A model generated the notes under the pieces. It was not told the origin of the DNA. It saw nothing but the letters and a program-made list of their open reading frames with translations, and did not search any database. A DNA stretch of 12,344 nt from positions 1 through 12,344 of the forward strand of contig CAZJFH010000099.1 in assembly GCA_964545205.1 (NCBI GenBank), given 5' to 3'. A program made the position numbers and the translations under genes. Position 1 is the stretch's first letter. The number at the start of each line of letters is the position of its first letter. This DNA comes from CAZJFH01 sp964545205. GTDB lineage: Bacteria > Pseudomonadota > Alphaproteobacteria > Rhodospirillales > Magnetospirillaceae. Shown piece by piece: positions 1 to 7,777 of the stretch.

Positions 1-580
1 GGGCCAGCGGCCCCGGACCGGCGGCGCCCGGCGGCGGCAGCCCGGGATTGGAGGCCGGGCCGACCGCCAGCAGCCGCACCGGGAACTGGGTGCCCTGCGG
101 CAGAGCGGCATCGCCCGCGCCGGCGCGCAGGACGGTGGCGGTGAACGCGACGGTGCCGCCGCCCGCCGCCGGAGGCGCGGCGGCGGCGGCCGGCGCCGGC
201 GCGGGCCCTGCCCTGCCCGCCCCCGCCCCGGTGCCGGCCGGCGGCGGCGGCGCCTTGGCGGCGGTGGTCTGGCGGCCGTCGACGGCGAGCAGGCGCAGTT
301 GCGGCTGTCCGGCATGCACCGCCACCTGCAGCGTCAACTGGGCGCCGATCGCGATTCCCGGCGGCAGCCTGACCTGCAGCGGACCCTGCGCGGTGTTCAG
401 GGTGGCGGCGTTGCCGCGCCCCAAGGCCTCGACCAGCGCCAGCACCTGGCGCGCGGCGATCAGCTTGGCGGCGGCTTCGGGGGGCAGCCGCTGCAGCAGC
501 GTCAACACCTCCGCGCCCGCCGCCCCTGCCGGCACGGCCTGCGGGGGGATCGGCGGCAGCGGCGGCGGGACGGTGGTCAT
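1..580 (-). CDS. Pro/Ala-rich protein, possible FliK-like (partial, 3' end outside window)
   Basis: The frame opens at an ATG that overlaps the flhG stop in an ATGA junction, and runs 193 codons off the left edge without a stop. What is visible: a proline-rich start (MTTVPPPLPPIPP), a helical Ala/Leu-rich stretch around residues 20-55, then a beta-like segment with QGPLQVRLPPG and QLTLQVAV (about 60-95). A low-complexity Pro/Ala/Gly linker follows (about 105-140), then a second beta-like segment with FTATVLRAG, GTQFPVRLLAVG (about 145-175). No signal peptide or membrane segment is seen. The layout, short beta units of the type 'V-x-LPPG-x-x-x-L-x-L' joined by Pro/Ala linkers, recalls the N-terminal parts of alphaproteobacterial FliK-like (hook-length control) proteins. 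The C-terminal Flg_hook domain that would prove this lies beyond the window. Translational coupling to flhG suggests a flagellar role. The identity is inference; the reading frame is well supported by the overlap. Confidence 0.6.
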   Translation of the reverse strand, partial: MTTVPPPLPPIPPQAVPAGAAGAEVLTLLQRLPPEAAAKLIAARQVLALVEALGRGNAATLNTAQGPLQVRLPPGIAIGAQLTLQVAVHAGQPQLRLLAVDGRQTTAAKAPPPPAGTGAGAGRAGPAPAPAAAAAPPAAGGGTVAFTATVLRAGAGDAALPQGTQFPVRLLAVGPASNPGLPPPGAAGPGPLA

Positions 581-1380
581 CGCGACGGGACGCGCAGCAG
601 CTTCTCGGCGATCGCCTCGACGTCGGCCGAGGCCTCGGAATTGGGCGAGCGGGTCAGGATCGGCGTCTGGTTGCGGATGGCGTCGCGCACCTTCATGTCG
701 CGGCGCACGATGCCGGCCAGCGGCGGCGAGACCTTCAGGAAGCCCTCGCAGGCCTTGAGCAGCGTGCTGTAGATGCGCTCGCCCTCGCGCGTCGAGTTGG
801 CCATGTTGACCACCAGGCGCATGTCGGTGCCCGGGCGCTCGAGATGGGTGACCTTGATGAAGGCGTAGGCGTCGGTCAGCGAGGTCGGCTCGTCGGTGGT
901 GACCACCAGGATGGTGCCGGCATTGACCGCGAGCTGGCGCACCGTCTTCTCGACGCCGGCGCCGAGGTCGAGCACGACCCGGTCGTAGGCCCCGGCCAGC
1001 AGCACCAGGTCGTCGCCCAGCATCTGCAGGCGCGACAGCGGAATGTTGGCGAGCGTGCCCGAGCCCGAGCGGCCGGCGATGACGTCGAAGCCGCCGTCGT
1101 CGAAGCGTTGCGTCGCCTGGTTGAGGGTGATGCGCCCGGCGACCACGCTGCCCAGGTCGGACTTCGGCATCAGCCCGAGCTGGATGTCGGCGTTGGCGAG
1201 GCCGAGATCGCCGTCGAACAGCAGCACCCGCCGGCCGGCCCGCGCCAGAGCGTGGGCCAGGGTGATCGAGAACCAGGTCTTGCCCACGCCGCCCTTGCCC
1301 GACGCGACCGCGATGATGTTGCGGCCCTTGACGCGCTGCGTCGGCCGAGGGGCGAGCGTGGGCGGCTGGGTCATGGTCAT
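577..1380 (-). CDS. flhG: FlhG (FleN/YlxH), MinD/ParA-type ATPase controlling flagellar number
   Basis: A 267-residue MinD/ParA-family ATPase. The deviant Walker A motif is SGKGGVGKT (residues 27-35), followed by the Walker A' region DGDLGLANADIQLGL (about 56-70), which is typical of FlhG. In studied bacteria FlhG acts with the GTPase FlhF at the cell pole and limits flagellar number; it also stimulates FlhF GTP hydrolysis through an N-terminal activator helix. The N-terminus here (MTMTQPPTLAPRPTQ) is only about 20 residues before the first beta strand, so it is short for such a helix. I chose the ATG at 1380 because it overlaps the flhF stop (ATGA) and has GAGG at a suitable distance. A second ATG lies two codons later. 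The open frame continues upstream to 1515, but that part is out of frame inside flhF and has no supporting start. It ends in an ATGA overlap with the next gene, so translation is probably coupled on both sides. Confidence 0.93.
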   Translation of the reverse strand: MTMTQPPTLAPRPTQRVKGRNIIAVASGKGGVGKTWFSITLAHALARAGRRVLLFDGDLGLANADIQLGLMPKSDLGSVVAGRITLNQATQRFDDGGFDVIAGRSGSGTLANIPLSRLQMLGDDLVLLAGAYDRVVLDLGAGVEKTVRQLAVNAGTILVVTTDEPTSLTDAYAFIKVTHLERPGTDMRLVVNMANSTREGERIYSTLLKACEGFLKVSPPLAGIVRRDMKVRDAIRNQTPILTRSPNSEASADVEAIAEKLLRVPSR

Positions 1381-2366
1381 TGGGTGGCCTCTGTCCAGAA
1401 AGTCTCGTCCGTGGTGTCGGTCTGCGCGCTCGGCGGCAGGATGAGCCTGGCGAGGACCACCGGGCTCAGGGGGCTGACGCCGTTGGCGACATGCGGCGTC
1501 GAACTGGCGTCGCACAGCATCAGCTGCGCGGCGTCGGCGGCGGCCATGATGCCCCCAAGCCGTCGCGTCATGTCAAGCCGCGTCGCGAACAGCCGGGTGG
1601 CGCCGATGGCGCCGAAGGATTCCGCGACCTCGGCCGCCTCCGCCGCGTCGCCGCCGGCGGCCATCACCAGGATCGGTTCGACCTCGGCCGCCTCGACCAG
1701 GTTCAGCAGGAAATCCATGTCGGTCTGCTTGAACGGGTTCAGCCCGGCGCTGTCGATGAAGGCGATGTCGACGCCGGGCATCGTGTCCTCGACGGCGCGG
1801 CGCAGCGCATCGGGGCCGCGCGCCGTCTTCAGTTCGAGGCGCAGGATGCGCGTGAACGCGGCCAGCTGCTCGAGCGCGCCGGCGCGCTGGTTGTCGGCGC
1901 TGATCACGCCGACGCGGCGGCCGCGCAGCACCGAGCGGGCGGCCAGCTTGGCGACCGCCATCGTCTTGCCGGCCCCCGGCGGGCCGATCATCATGAACGG
2001 CCGCGGCGCCGCGGTCTCGGGCAGCGGCGCGAAGGTGAAGCCGGCCTCCAGCGCCGCGGCGCAGGCCAGGGTCGGATCGTCGAGTTCGGTCGAGCGCGCG
2101 GCGTTGACCATGCGCTCGACCAGTCGCGGCGGCACGCCGTGGCCGTTCAGGGCGCCGCGCAGCGCGTCGGCGGCGCGGCCGCCGCTGCCCAGGATGTCGG
2201 CAAGACCGTCCTCCGGCTCGTCAACCTCGAGCGCCGCGGTGATGCGCACGCCCTTGCCGCCGTTGGCGCGCTGGGTCGAGACGATGATCGCGTCGTCGCC
2301 CAGCTCCCGGCGCAGGAGCGCCATGGCCTCGGCCATGCTGGGTGCCGTGAACGACTTGAGCCGCAT
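1377..2366 (-). CDS. flhF: FlhF, SRP-type GTPase for flagellar placement
   Basis: A 329-residue member of the SRP/FtsY/FlhF GTPase family. The N-terminus, MRLKSFTAPSMAEAMALLRR followed by ELGDDAIIVSTQ, is the characteristic FlhF opening. A short variable region (about 45-75) and an N-domain-like helical part (about 76-115) come next, then the G domain: P-loop GPPGAGKT (128-135), DNQRAGALEQL (158-168), G3 motif DSAG (205-208; usual form DTAG) and G4 motif TRLD (262-265; usual form TKLD). The usual basic B domain is short, so the protein is at the small end of the family. FlhF recruits early basal-body parts to the pole in polar flagellates. It starts 3 bp after the flhA stop and overlaps flhG by 4 bp. 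The start is fixed by the conserved N-terminus. I see no missing catalytic motif. Confidence 0.95.
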   Translation of the reverse strand: MRLKSFTAPSMAEAMALLRRELGDDAIIVSTQRANGGKGVRITAALEVDEPEDGLADILGSGGRAADALRGALNGHGVPPRLVERMVNAARSTELDDPTLACAAALEAGFTFAPLPETAAPRPFMMIGPPGAGKTMAVAKLAARSVLRGRRVGVISADNQRAGALEQLAAFTRILRLELKTARGPDALRRAVEDTMPGVDIAFIDSAGLNPFKQTDMDFLLNLVEAAEVEPILVMAAGGDAAEAAEVAESFGAIGATRLFATRLDMTRRLGGIMAAADAAQLMLCDASSTPHVANGVSPLSPVVLARLILPPSAQTDTTDETFWTEATQ

Positions 2367-2369
2367 CGC

Positions 2370-4496
2370 TTAGATCTGCCCCACAGTCTTGATCTTCGCC
2401 TTGGAGTGGATCTCGCTCTGCGACATCACGACGGTCACCGGCCGGAACCGCTCGACGATCGAGCGGACATAGGGGCGGACCATCGGGCTGGTCAGCAGGA
2501 CGGGCGCCTCGCCCTGCATGGCGAACCGTTCGAATACTTGCCGGACCTTGGTTATGAATTCCTGAAGCCGGCTCGGCGCCATCGCCAGCTGCTTGTCGTC
2601 GCCGGAGCCGACCAGCGACTCGACGAAGGCCTGCTCCCATTCCGGCGACAGCGTGACCAGCGGGATGAAGCCCTGCGGCGCGGTGTTGGCCTCGCTGATC
2701 TGGCGCGCCAGGCGGGCGCGCACGTGCTCGGTGATCATCATCACGCTGCGCGTGTGGCCCGACGCCTCGGAGACGCCTTCCAGGATGGTCGGCAGGTCGC
2801 GGATCGAAATGCGCTCGGACAGCAGGTTCTGCAGCACGCGCTGCAGGCCGCCCATGCTGATCTGCGCCGGGATCAGGTCGGCCACCAGCTTCTGCTGGTC
2901 CTTGTCGAGCTCGTCCAGAAGCTTCTGGGTCTCGGCGTAGGACAGCAGCTCGGACATGTTGTCCTTGATGATCTCGGTCAGATGCGTGGTGATGATGGTC
3001 GGCGGATCGACGACGGTGTAGCCGCGGAACAGCGCCTCCTCGCGATTGACCGGATCGATCCACACCGCCGGCAGGCCGAAGGTCGGCTCGCGGGTCTTCT
3101 CGCCCGGCAGCGTGATCTCCTCGCCGCGCGGGTCCATCACCAGAAGGCCGGTGGGCCGCAGGTCGCCGCGGCCGGCCTCGACCTCCTTGACGAACACGAC
3201 GTAGCTGTTGGCCGGCAGCTGCATGTTGTCCTGAATGCGCACGCTGGGCATGATGAACCCGACCTCGGTGGCCAGGGCGCGGCGCAGCGACTTGATCTGC
3301 TCGGTCAGGCGCTGGCCGCTGGGGCTGTTGATGAGCTGCAGCAGCCCGTAGCCCAGCTCCAGGCGCACGTTGTCGATGCGCAGGGCGGCCGCGATCGGCT
3401 CCTCCTGGACCGGCGCCATCTCGGTGGTGCGCTGTTGCTCGGCCTCGGCCGCCTCGCGCGCCACCCGCTTGTCGCGCTCCATCAGCCACCAGGTCGTGCC
3501 GCCGGTGACCAGCGCCAGCGACAGGAACGGCAGCATCGGCATCCCGGGCAGCAGCGCGATGGTGATCAGCAGGAAGGTGCTGACGCCCAGCGACTTCGGA
3601 TAGCCGGCGAGCTGGCCGAACACCGCGCGGTTGGTCTTGCCCTGCACGCCGGCCTTGGTCACCAGCATGCCGGCGGCGGTCGAGACGATCAGCGCCGGCA
3701 CCTGCGAGACCAGGCCGTCGCCGACGGTCAGCTTCGTGTAGACCTCGAGCGCCTGGCCGAAGCTGAGGTCGTTCTGCACGACGCCGATGACGATGCCGCC
3801 GATGATGTTGATGAAGGTGATCACCAGGCCGGCGACGGCGTCGCCGCGGACGAACTTCGAGGCACCGTCCATCGAGCCGAAGAACGACGCCTCCTCCTCC
3901 AGCTCGCGGCGCCGGGTGCGGGCGCCGTCCTCGTCGATCAGGCCCGACGACAGGTCGGCGTCGATCGCCATCTGCTTGCCCGGCATGGCGTCCAGGGTGA
4001 AGCGGGCGGCGACCTCGGCGATGCGGGTGGAGCCCTTGGTGATGACGACGAAGTTCACCAGCACCAGGATCGAGAAGACGATCACGCCGATGACGAAGTT
4101 GCCGCTCATCACGAAGGTCGAGAACGCCTCGATGACACGGCCGGCGCCGTCGGTGCCCTCGTGACCATGCGCCAGGATCAGGCGCGTCGACGCCAGGTTC
4201 AGCGCCAGGCGCATCAGCGTCGCGATCAGCAGGATGGTCGGGAAGGTGTTGAACTGCAGCGGCTTCTCGATGAAGATCGCCGTCATCAGGATCAGCACCG
4301 AGAACGTGATCGACAGCGCCAGGCTCATGTCGAGCAGCCATGCCGGCATCGGCATGATCAGCACGACCAGGATCACGACGACGCCGAGCGCCAGGCTCAG
4401 CTCGCCCTGCCTGAGCGCGGTGAGCAGCTTGCCCACCCCGAAGGTCGGCATGGCGCCCGATTTTGCGCCCGCCGCCGTGTCGGTGCCGTCCGCCAT
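2370..4496 (-). CDS. flhA: FlhA, flagellar type III export gate
   Basis: A 708-residue FlhA, the usual length. The N-terminal half holds about eight membrane segments, beginning near residues 36-54 and 57-75. It includes the conserved NLASTRLIL (100-108), the FHIPEP-family signature region RIAEVAARFTLDAMPGKQ (158-175) and SMDGASKFVRGDA (208-220). Asp210 in SMDG corresponds to the conserved Asp208 of Salmonella FlhA. The C-terminal half (from about 345) is the cytosolic domain that forms the export-gate ring and docks substrate-chaperone complexes. FlhA, with FlhB and FliPQR, uses the proton motive force to export rod, hook and filament proteins through the MS ring. It follows flbD by 17 bp, and flhF follows 3 bp after its stop. 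The start at 4496 (MADGTDTAAG) gives a normal length. FlhB, FliP, FliQ and FliR are not in this window. Confidence 0.98.
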   Translation of the reverse strand: MADGTDTAAGAKSGAMPTFGVGKLLTALRQGELSLALGVVVILVVLIMPMPAWLLDMSLALSITFSVLILMTAIFIEKPLQFNTFPTILLIATLMRLALNLASTRLILAHGHEGTDGAGRVIEAFSTFVMSGNFVIGVIVFSILVLVNFVVITKGSTRIAEVAARFTLDAMPGKQMAIDADLSSGLIDEDGARTRRRELEEEASFFGSMDGASKFVRGDAVAGLVITFINIIGGIVIGVVQNDLSFGQALEVYTKLTVGDGLVSQVPALIVSTAAGMLVTKAGVQGKTNRAVFGQLAGYPKSLGVSTFLLITIALLPGMPMLPFLSLALVTGGTTWWLMERDKRVAREAAEAEQQRTTEMAPVQEEPIAAALRIDNVRLELGYGLLQLINSPSGQRLTEQIKSLRRALATEVGFIMPSVRIQDNMQLPANSYVVFVKEVEAGRGDLRPTGLLVMDPRGEEITLPGEKTREPTFGLPAVWIDPVNREEALFRGYTVVDPPTIITTHLTEIIKDNMSELLSYAETQKLLDELDKDQQKLVADLIPAQISMGGLQRVLQNLLSERISIRDLPTILEGVSEASGHTRSVMMITEHVRARLARQISEANTAPQGFIPLVTLSPEWEQAFVESLVGSGDDKQLAMAPSRLQEFITKVRQVFERFAMQGEAPVLLTSPMVRPYVRSIVERFRPVTVVMSQSEIHSKAKIKTVGQI

Positions 4497-4513
4497 GGTT
4501 CAGTCCCGCCCGA

Positions 4514-5854
4514 TCAGTAGGCCGCGCGTTCCGGCTCGCCGGGCGGCGGCACCGCGACGCCCTCCTCGCTGTACTGCTTCAGCTTGTTGCGCAGCGTCCG
4601 GATCGAGATGCCGAGGATGTTGGCGGCGTGGGTGCGGTTGCCCAGGGTGTGGTGCAGGGTGTCGATGATCAGGTCGCGCTCGACCTCGGCGACGGTGCGC
4701 CCGACCAGCGACGCGGCGGCGGCCGAGGCGGTCGCGGCCGGCGAGGCGGCCTGCGCCGGCGCGCCCGAAAGCATGATCGCCTCCGGCCCGATCTCGGCGC
4801 CGCTGGCCAGCAGCACGGCCCGGTGCATCGTGTTCTCGAGCTCGCGCACGTTGCCGCGCCAGCCGTGTCGGGCCAGCATCGCCTTGGCCTCGGCCGACAG
4901 CGGCCGTTCCGGCAGGTCGTTGTGCTCGGTGTATTTCTTGATGAAGTGATTGGCCAGCGAGTCGATGTCGAGCGGCCGCTCGCGCAGCGGCGGGATGGCG
5001 AGGGTCATGACGTTGAGCCGGAAATAGAGGTCTTCGCGGAAACGGCCGGCGCGGACCTCCTCCTCCAAGTTGCGGTTGGAGGTGGCGATGATGCGCACGT
5101 CGACCTTCAGCGGCTGGTTGCCGCCGACGCGCTCGATCTCCCTCTCCTGGATGGCGCGCAGCAGCTTGGCCTGCAGGCGGATGTCCATCTCCGAGATTTC
5201 GTCGAGCAGCAGCGTGCCGCCGTGGGCCTCCTCGAACTTGCCGACCCGCCGGGCGACGGCGCCGGTGAACGCGCCCTTCTCGTGGCCGAACAGCTCGGAT
5301 TCCAGCAGGTTTTCCGGGATCGCGGCGCAGTTGATGGCGACGAAGCGCTGGCTGGCGCGGCGGCTCTTGCGATGGATGAAGCGGGCGACCAGTTCCTTGC
5401 CGGTGCCGGATTCGCCGGTCACCAGCACCGAGGCGTCGGCCGGAGCGACCTGCTCGGCCAGGCGCAGCGTCTGCGCCATGCGCGGGTCGCGGAAGACGAT
5501 CGAGTGGCTCTCGGCGGTCACCGCGGCCAGGACGGCGGCGATCATCTCGGCGTCGGGCGGCAGCGGGATGTATTCCTTGGCGCCGGCCTTGATGGCGCGG
5601 ACCGCGGCGCCGGTGTCGTTGCCGACGCCGCAGGCGACCACCGGGACGTGGATGCGCTCGGCGGCCAGATTGTCGATCAGCGCCTTGGTGTCGAGCTTGA
5701 CGTCGATCATCACCAGGTCGGCGCCCTGGGTGCGCAGCGCCTCCAGCCCGGCCACGACGTCGCCGGCATGCCGCACCTTGGCGCCGCGGGCGACGGCGAT
5801 CTGGCTGGCGGCCCCGATCTGTCCGTCGAGAGAGCCGATGATCAGCAAACGCAT
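4514..5854 (-). CDS. flbD: FlbD-type sigma-54-dependent transcriptional activator with degenerate receiver
   Basis: A 446-residue NtrC-family regulator. Residues 1-115 form a receiver-like domain, about 125-365 a sigma-54 AAA+ domain, and 395-430 a Fis-type helix-turn-helix (NRTHAANILGISIRTLRNKL). The AAA+ motifs are intact: Walker A GESGTGKE (147-154), sigma-54-contacting GAFTGA (194-199), Walker B GGTLLLDEIS (212-221) and GWRGNVRELEN (331-341). In the receiver, the usual N-terminal acidic pair is replaced by IIGSLDGQ. Asp51 sits near the phosphorylation position, but the surrounding signature and the KPF motif (here AKEYIPLP) are atypical. This matches what I recall of Caulobacter FlbD, whose activity depends on basal-body assembly through FliX rather than ordinary phosphorelay. 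FlbD there activates late sigma-54 genes and represses fliF. A GGGAG ribosome site at 5863-5867 supports the ATG at 5854. It lies 22 bp after motA. No fliX is visible. Confidence 0.95.
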   Translation of the reverse strand: MRLLIIGSLDGQIGAASQIAVARGAKVRHAGDVVAGLEALRTQGADLVMIDVKLDTKALIDNLAAERIHVPVVACGVGNDTGAAVRAIKAGAKEYIPLPPDAEMIAAVLAAVTAESHSIVFRDPRMAQTLRLAEQVAPADASVLVTGESGTGKELVARFIHRKSRRASQRFVAINCAAIPENLLESELFGHEKGAFTGAVARRVGKFEEAHGGTLLLDEISEMDIRLQAKLLRAIQEREIERVGGNQPLKVDVRIIATSNRNLEEEVRAGRFREDLYFRLNVMTLAIPPLRERPLDIDSLANHFIKKYTEHNDLPERPLSAEAKAMLARHGWRGNVRELENTMHRAVLLASGAEIGPEAIMLSGAPAQAASPAATASAAAASLVGRTVAEVERDLIIDTLHHTLGNRTHAANILGISIRTLRNKLKQYSEEGVAVPPPGEPERAAY

Positions 5855-5876
5855 TTTCTACACTCCCACCGGGGCC

Positions 5877-6692
5877 TTAGTCGAAGTACTGCACGCGCTT
5901 TGAGGGCGGCAGGATGCTGTTCAGCAGCATCTCGAGACGCCGGGGATTCTCCTGGCGACCGATCGATACCACGCCCATGATGTACACTTGGTTGACCAGG
6001 GTCTCTTCCGCCGAGTTCCGCTCGAGCTTCGAGGCCAGCGGCGCGAAGAACATGTTGGACAGGATGGCGCCGTAGAAGGTGGTCAGCAGCGCCACCGCCA
6101 TGCTGGGGCCGATCGTCGACGGGTCGTCGAGGTTGCCCAGCATCTGCACCAGGCCGATCAGGGTGCCGATCAGGCCCATCGCCGGCGACACCTCGGCCGC
6201 CCGGCGCAGGACGCCGGCGGATTTGTGGTGGCGCGCCAGCATCGCCTGCACGTCGCGCTTGAGGATCGTCTCGACCTCTTCCGGCGGCGTGCCGTCGACG
6301 ACCATGGCGACCGCGTTCTCGAGGAACGGCTCGTCCCACAGCTCGGGCATCACCTTCTGCAGCGCCAGGACGCCGCTGCGCCGCGCCGATTCCGACAGCT
6401 TGATCAGCCGCACCGCGGCGTCCGACGGGTCGCGGACATTGCGCACCATCGCCTTGCCGACGACGGCCACGGTCCGGCCCATCTCGGGCAGGGTGAAGCT
6501 GACCGTGGTCACCGCCAGCGTGCCGCCGATGACGATCAGCACCGACGGCAGGTCGAAGAACTTGGCGACCGAGCCGCCGTAGGCGATCGCGGACAGGATC
6601 AGCAGAAAGCCGCTGGCGAGCCCGATCACCGTCGCGGCGTCGAGCCCGCGGCGCCCGGTTCCAAGCTGGATCTGCTCGGCGGCGTCGGCCAT
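5877..6692 (-). CDS. motA: MotA/PomA-type flagellar stator subunit
   Basis: A 271-residue MotA/TolQ/ExbB-family membrane protein. Membrane segments are visible at about 19-38, 49-66, 168-187 and 196-217, with a long cytoplasmic loop (about 70-165) between the second and third. This is the MotA topology. The loop carries charged stretches such as KLSESARRSG (98-107), the region that touches FliG in studied motors. The segments VSPAMGLIGTLIGLVQML (168-185) and PSMAVALLTTFYGAILSN (196-213) are very close to what I recall of PomA, the sodium-type stator subunit, so PomA is an equally fair name. Ion choice cannot be read from this subunit alone. It pairs with MotB/PomB, which is not adjacent here. 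It lies 6 bp after fliN and 22 bp before flbD, so it is produced together with the rotor proteins it acts on. GGAG about 10 nt upstream supports the start. Confidence 0.92.
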   Translation of the reverse strand: MADAAEQIQLGTGRRGLDAATVIGLASGFLLILSAIAYGGSVAKFFDLPSVLIVIGGTLAVTTVSFTLPEMGRTVAVVGKAMVRNVRDPSDAAVRLIKLSESARRSGVLALQKVMPELWDEPFLENAVAMVVDGTPPEEVETILKRDVQAMLARHHKSAGVLRRAAEVSPAMGLIGTLIGLVQMLGNLDDPSTIGPSMAVALLTTFYGAILSNMFFAPLASKLERNSAEETLVNQVYIMGVVSIGRQENPRRLEMLLNSILPPSKRVQYFD

Positions 6693-6698
6693 GACGCG

Positions 6699-7028
6699 TC
6701 AGCTCCGGTCGGTCTTGATGATCTCGGTCATCGTCACGCCGAGGCGATCCTCGACGACCACGACCTCGCCGCGGGCGACGAGGCGGTTGTTGACGTAGAT
6801 GTCGATGGCCTCGCCGACCTTGCGGTCGAGTTCGACCACCGCGCCGCGGCCCAGCTTGAGAAGCTGGTTGACCTGCATCGTCGCCTTGCCGAGCACGGCC
6901 GAGACCTGGACCGGGATGTCGTAGACCGCCTCGAGGTCGCGCGCCGAGCGCGGCAGGTCCATCTCGTCGCGACGCTCCTCGTCGCCGCCCTCGCCCATCT
7001 CGGGAAACTGGATCTGGTTGTCGCCCAT
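6699..7028 (-). CDS. fliN: FliN, flagellar switch (C-ring) protein
   Basis: A 109-residue FliN. After an acidic, flexible N-terminus (1-30), residues about 33-105 form one SpoA (surface presentation of antigens) domain: DLEAVYDIPVQVSAVLG, LLKLGRGAVVELDRKVGEAI, VNNRLVARGEVVVVEDRLGV. This is the normal size and content of a stand-alone FliN. It builds the lower C-ring with FliM and FliG, and binds the FliH-FliI export complex. I chose the ATG at 7028 because AAGGAG stands 6 nt before it (7035-7040), the clearest ribosome-binding site in the operon. The frame stays open upstream through fliH, fliG and fliF, but only as an out-of-frame shadow. It lies 44 bp after fliH and 6 bp before motA. FliM is not in the window. 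Confidence 0.96.
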   Translation of the reverse strand: MGDNQIQFPEMGEGGDEERRDEMDLPRSARDLEAVYDIPVQVSAVLGKATMQVNQLLKLGRGAVVELDRKVGEAIDIYVNNRLVARGEVVVVEDRLGVTMTEIIKTDRS

Positions 7029-7034
7029 TTCGCT

Positions 7035-7064
7035 CTCCTTGCGCGCCCGGAACCGCGGGCGCAA
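7035..7064 (-). promoter_or_regulatory. Strong SD and adjoining imperfect hairpin in the fliH-fliN gap
   Basis: The 44-bp fliH-fliN gap is the widest in the operon. It holds an inverted repeat (7039-7064) with arms TTGCGC/GCGCAA and imperfect further pairing inside. The AAGGAG ribosome site of fliN (7035-7040) overlaps the base of the hairpin by two bases. There is no T-run, so it is unlikely to be a terminator. It may influence fliN translation or mRNA stability; this is inference. Confidence 0.4.
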
Positions 7065-7072
7065 TCGACACT

Positions 7073-7759
7073 TCAGACTTCGGAAGCCACGTCCAGGCTT
7101 CCCGGCCCCAGGGCCCGGTCGAGGATGGCCTCGATCTCCTGCCACAGCCGGGCCATGTTGCGCTCGGCGCCGCCCTCGGCCCATTCGATGCGGCAGTCGC
7201 CCGGCCCCACGGCCGGATCGCCGATCACCTGCAGGCGGCCTTCGAAGCCCGCCTGCGCGGCGATCTCGCCAAGCCGCGCCGAGGCCTCCTCGGCGATCGC
7301 GTCGTGGACCCGCACCGTGACCCGCGGCTCGTCGGTCAGGGTGTCCATGCATTCGGCGAACAGCGCCTCGACCTCGCTCAGGCCGTTGCGGGCGGCCAGT
7401 CCCGGCACGATCCGCGCCACCACCGCCATCGCCACCCGCACCGCGTCGCGATGCCGCGCCTCGGCCTCCTCGGCGTGGCGGCGCATCAGCTCCTGGAGCT
7501 GCGTCGACAGCGCCTGCTCGGCGTTGGCGAGCAGACGCGCGCGCGACGCCTCGGCCTCGCGCAGGCCGGCGGCGCGCCCGGCCTCGTAGGCCTGGTCGCG
7601 CGCGGCGTTGATCTCGTCCTCCGAGAAGGTCGGGGCCGGCGGCTCGGTCGGCGGCTCCGGCGCCGGGGCGGGCGCCGCCGCCGCGCGCTTGGGCCGCTGC
7701 GGGGCGTCGCCCGGCTCGCCGAACTCCTGATCGAACATGAACTTGCGGATGACCGCCAT
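7073..7759 (-). CDS. fliH: FliH-like regulator of the flagellar export ATPase
   Basis: A 228-residue protein. After a conserved-looking start (MAVIRKFMFDQEFG) comes a Pro/Ala-rich linker (about 22-45), then a long charged helix rich in Ala, Arg and Glu (about 47-110) likely to form a coiled coil. The C-terminal domain (about 112-228) has DAVRVAMAVVARIVPGLA and, later, GDPAVGPGDCRIEWAEGGAER. That last segment matches the 'GDCRIEW' region seen in FliH/YscL C-terminal domains. FliH holds the FliI ATPase in check and brings it to the C-ring through FliN, which fits the next gene being fliN. FliH sequences diverge strongly, so the call rests on helix pattern, C-terminal motif and position between fliG and fliN. 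It starts 18 bp after the fliG stop without a clear ribosome site. FliI and FliJ do not follow. Confidence 0.85.
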   Translation of the reverse strand: MAVIRKFMFDQEFGEPGDAPQRPKRAAAAPAPAPEPPTEPPAPTFSEDEINAARDQAYEAGRAAGLREAEASRARLLANAEQALSTQLQELMRRHAEEAEARHRDAVRVAMAVVARIVPGLAARNGLSEVEALFAECMDTLTDEPRVTVRVHDAIAEEASARLGEIAAQAGFEGRLQVIGDPAVGPGDCRIEWAEGGAERNMARLWQEIEAILDRALGPGSLDVASEV

Positions 7760-7777
7760 GATGCTCTGCCGCCCGGA

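Noticed and set aside
2221..4341. A 706-codon minus-strand frame inside flhA
   Set aside because: It is out of frame with flhA, which shows full family conservation across the same bases.
1380..4520. A 1046-codon plus-strand open frame antisense to flhF and flhA
   Set aside because: Its product is rich in His, Arg, Gln, Asp and Gly without any domain, and it lies opposite fully conserved genes. It is a codon-bias shadow.
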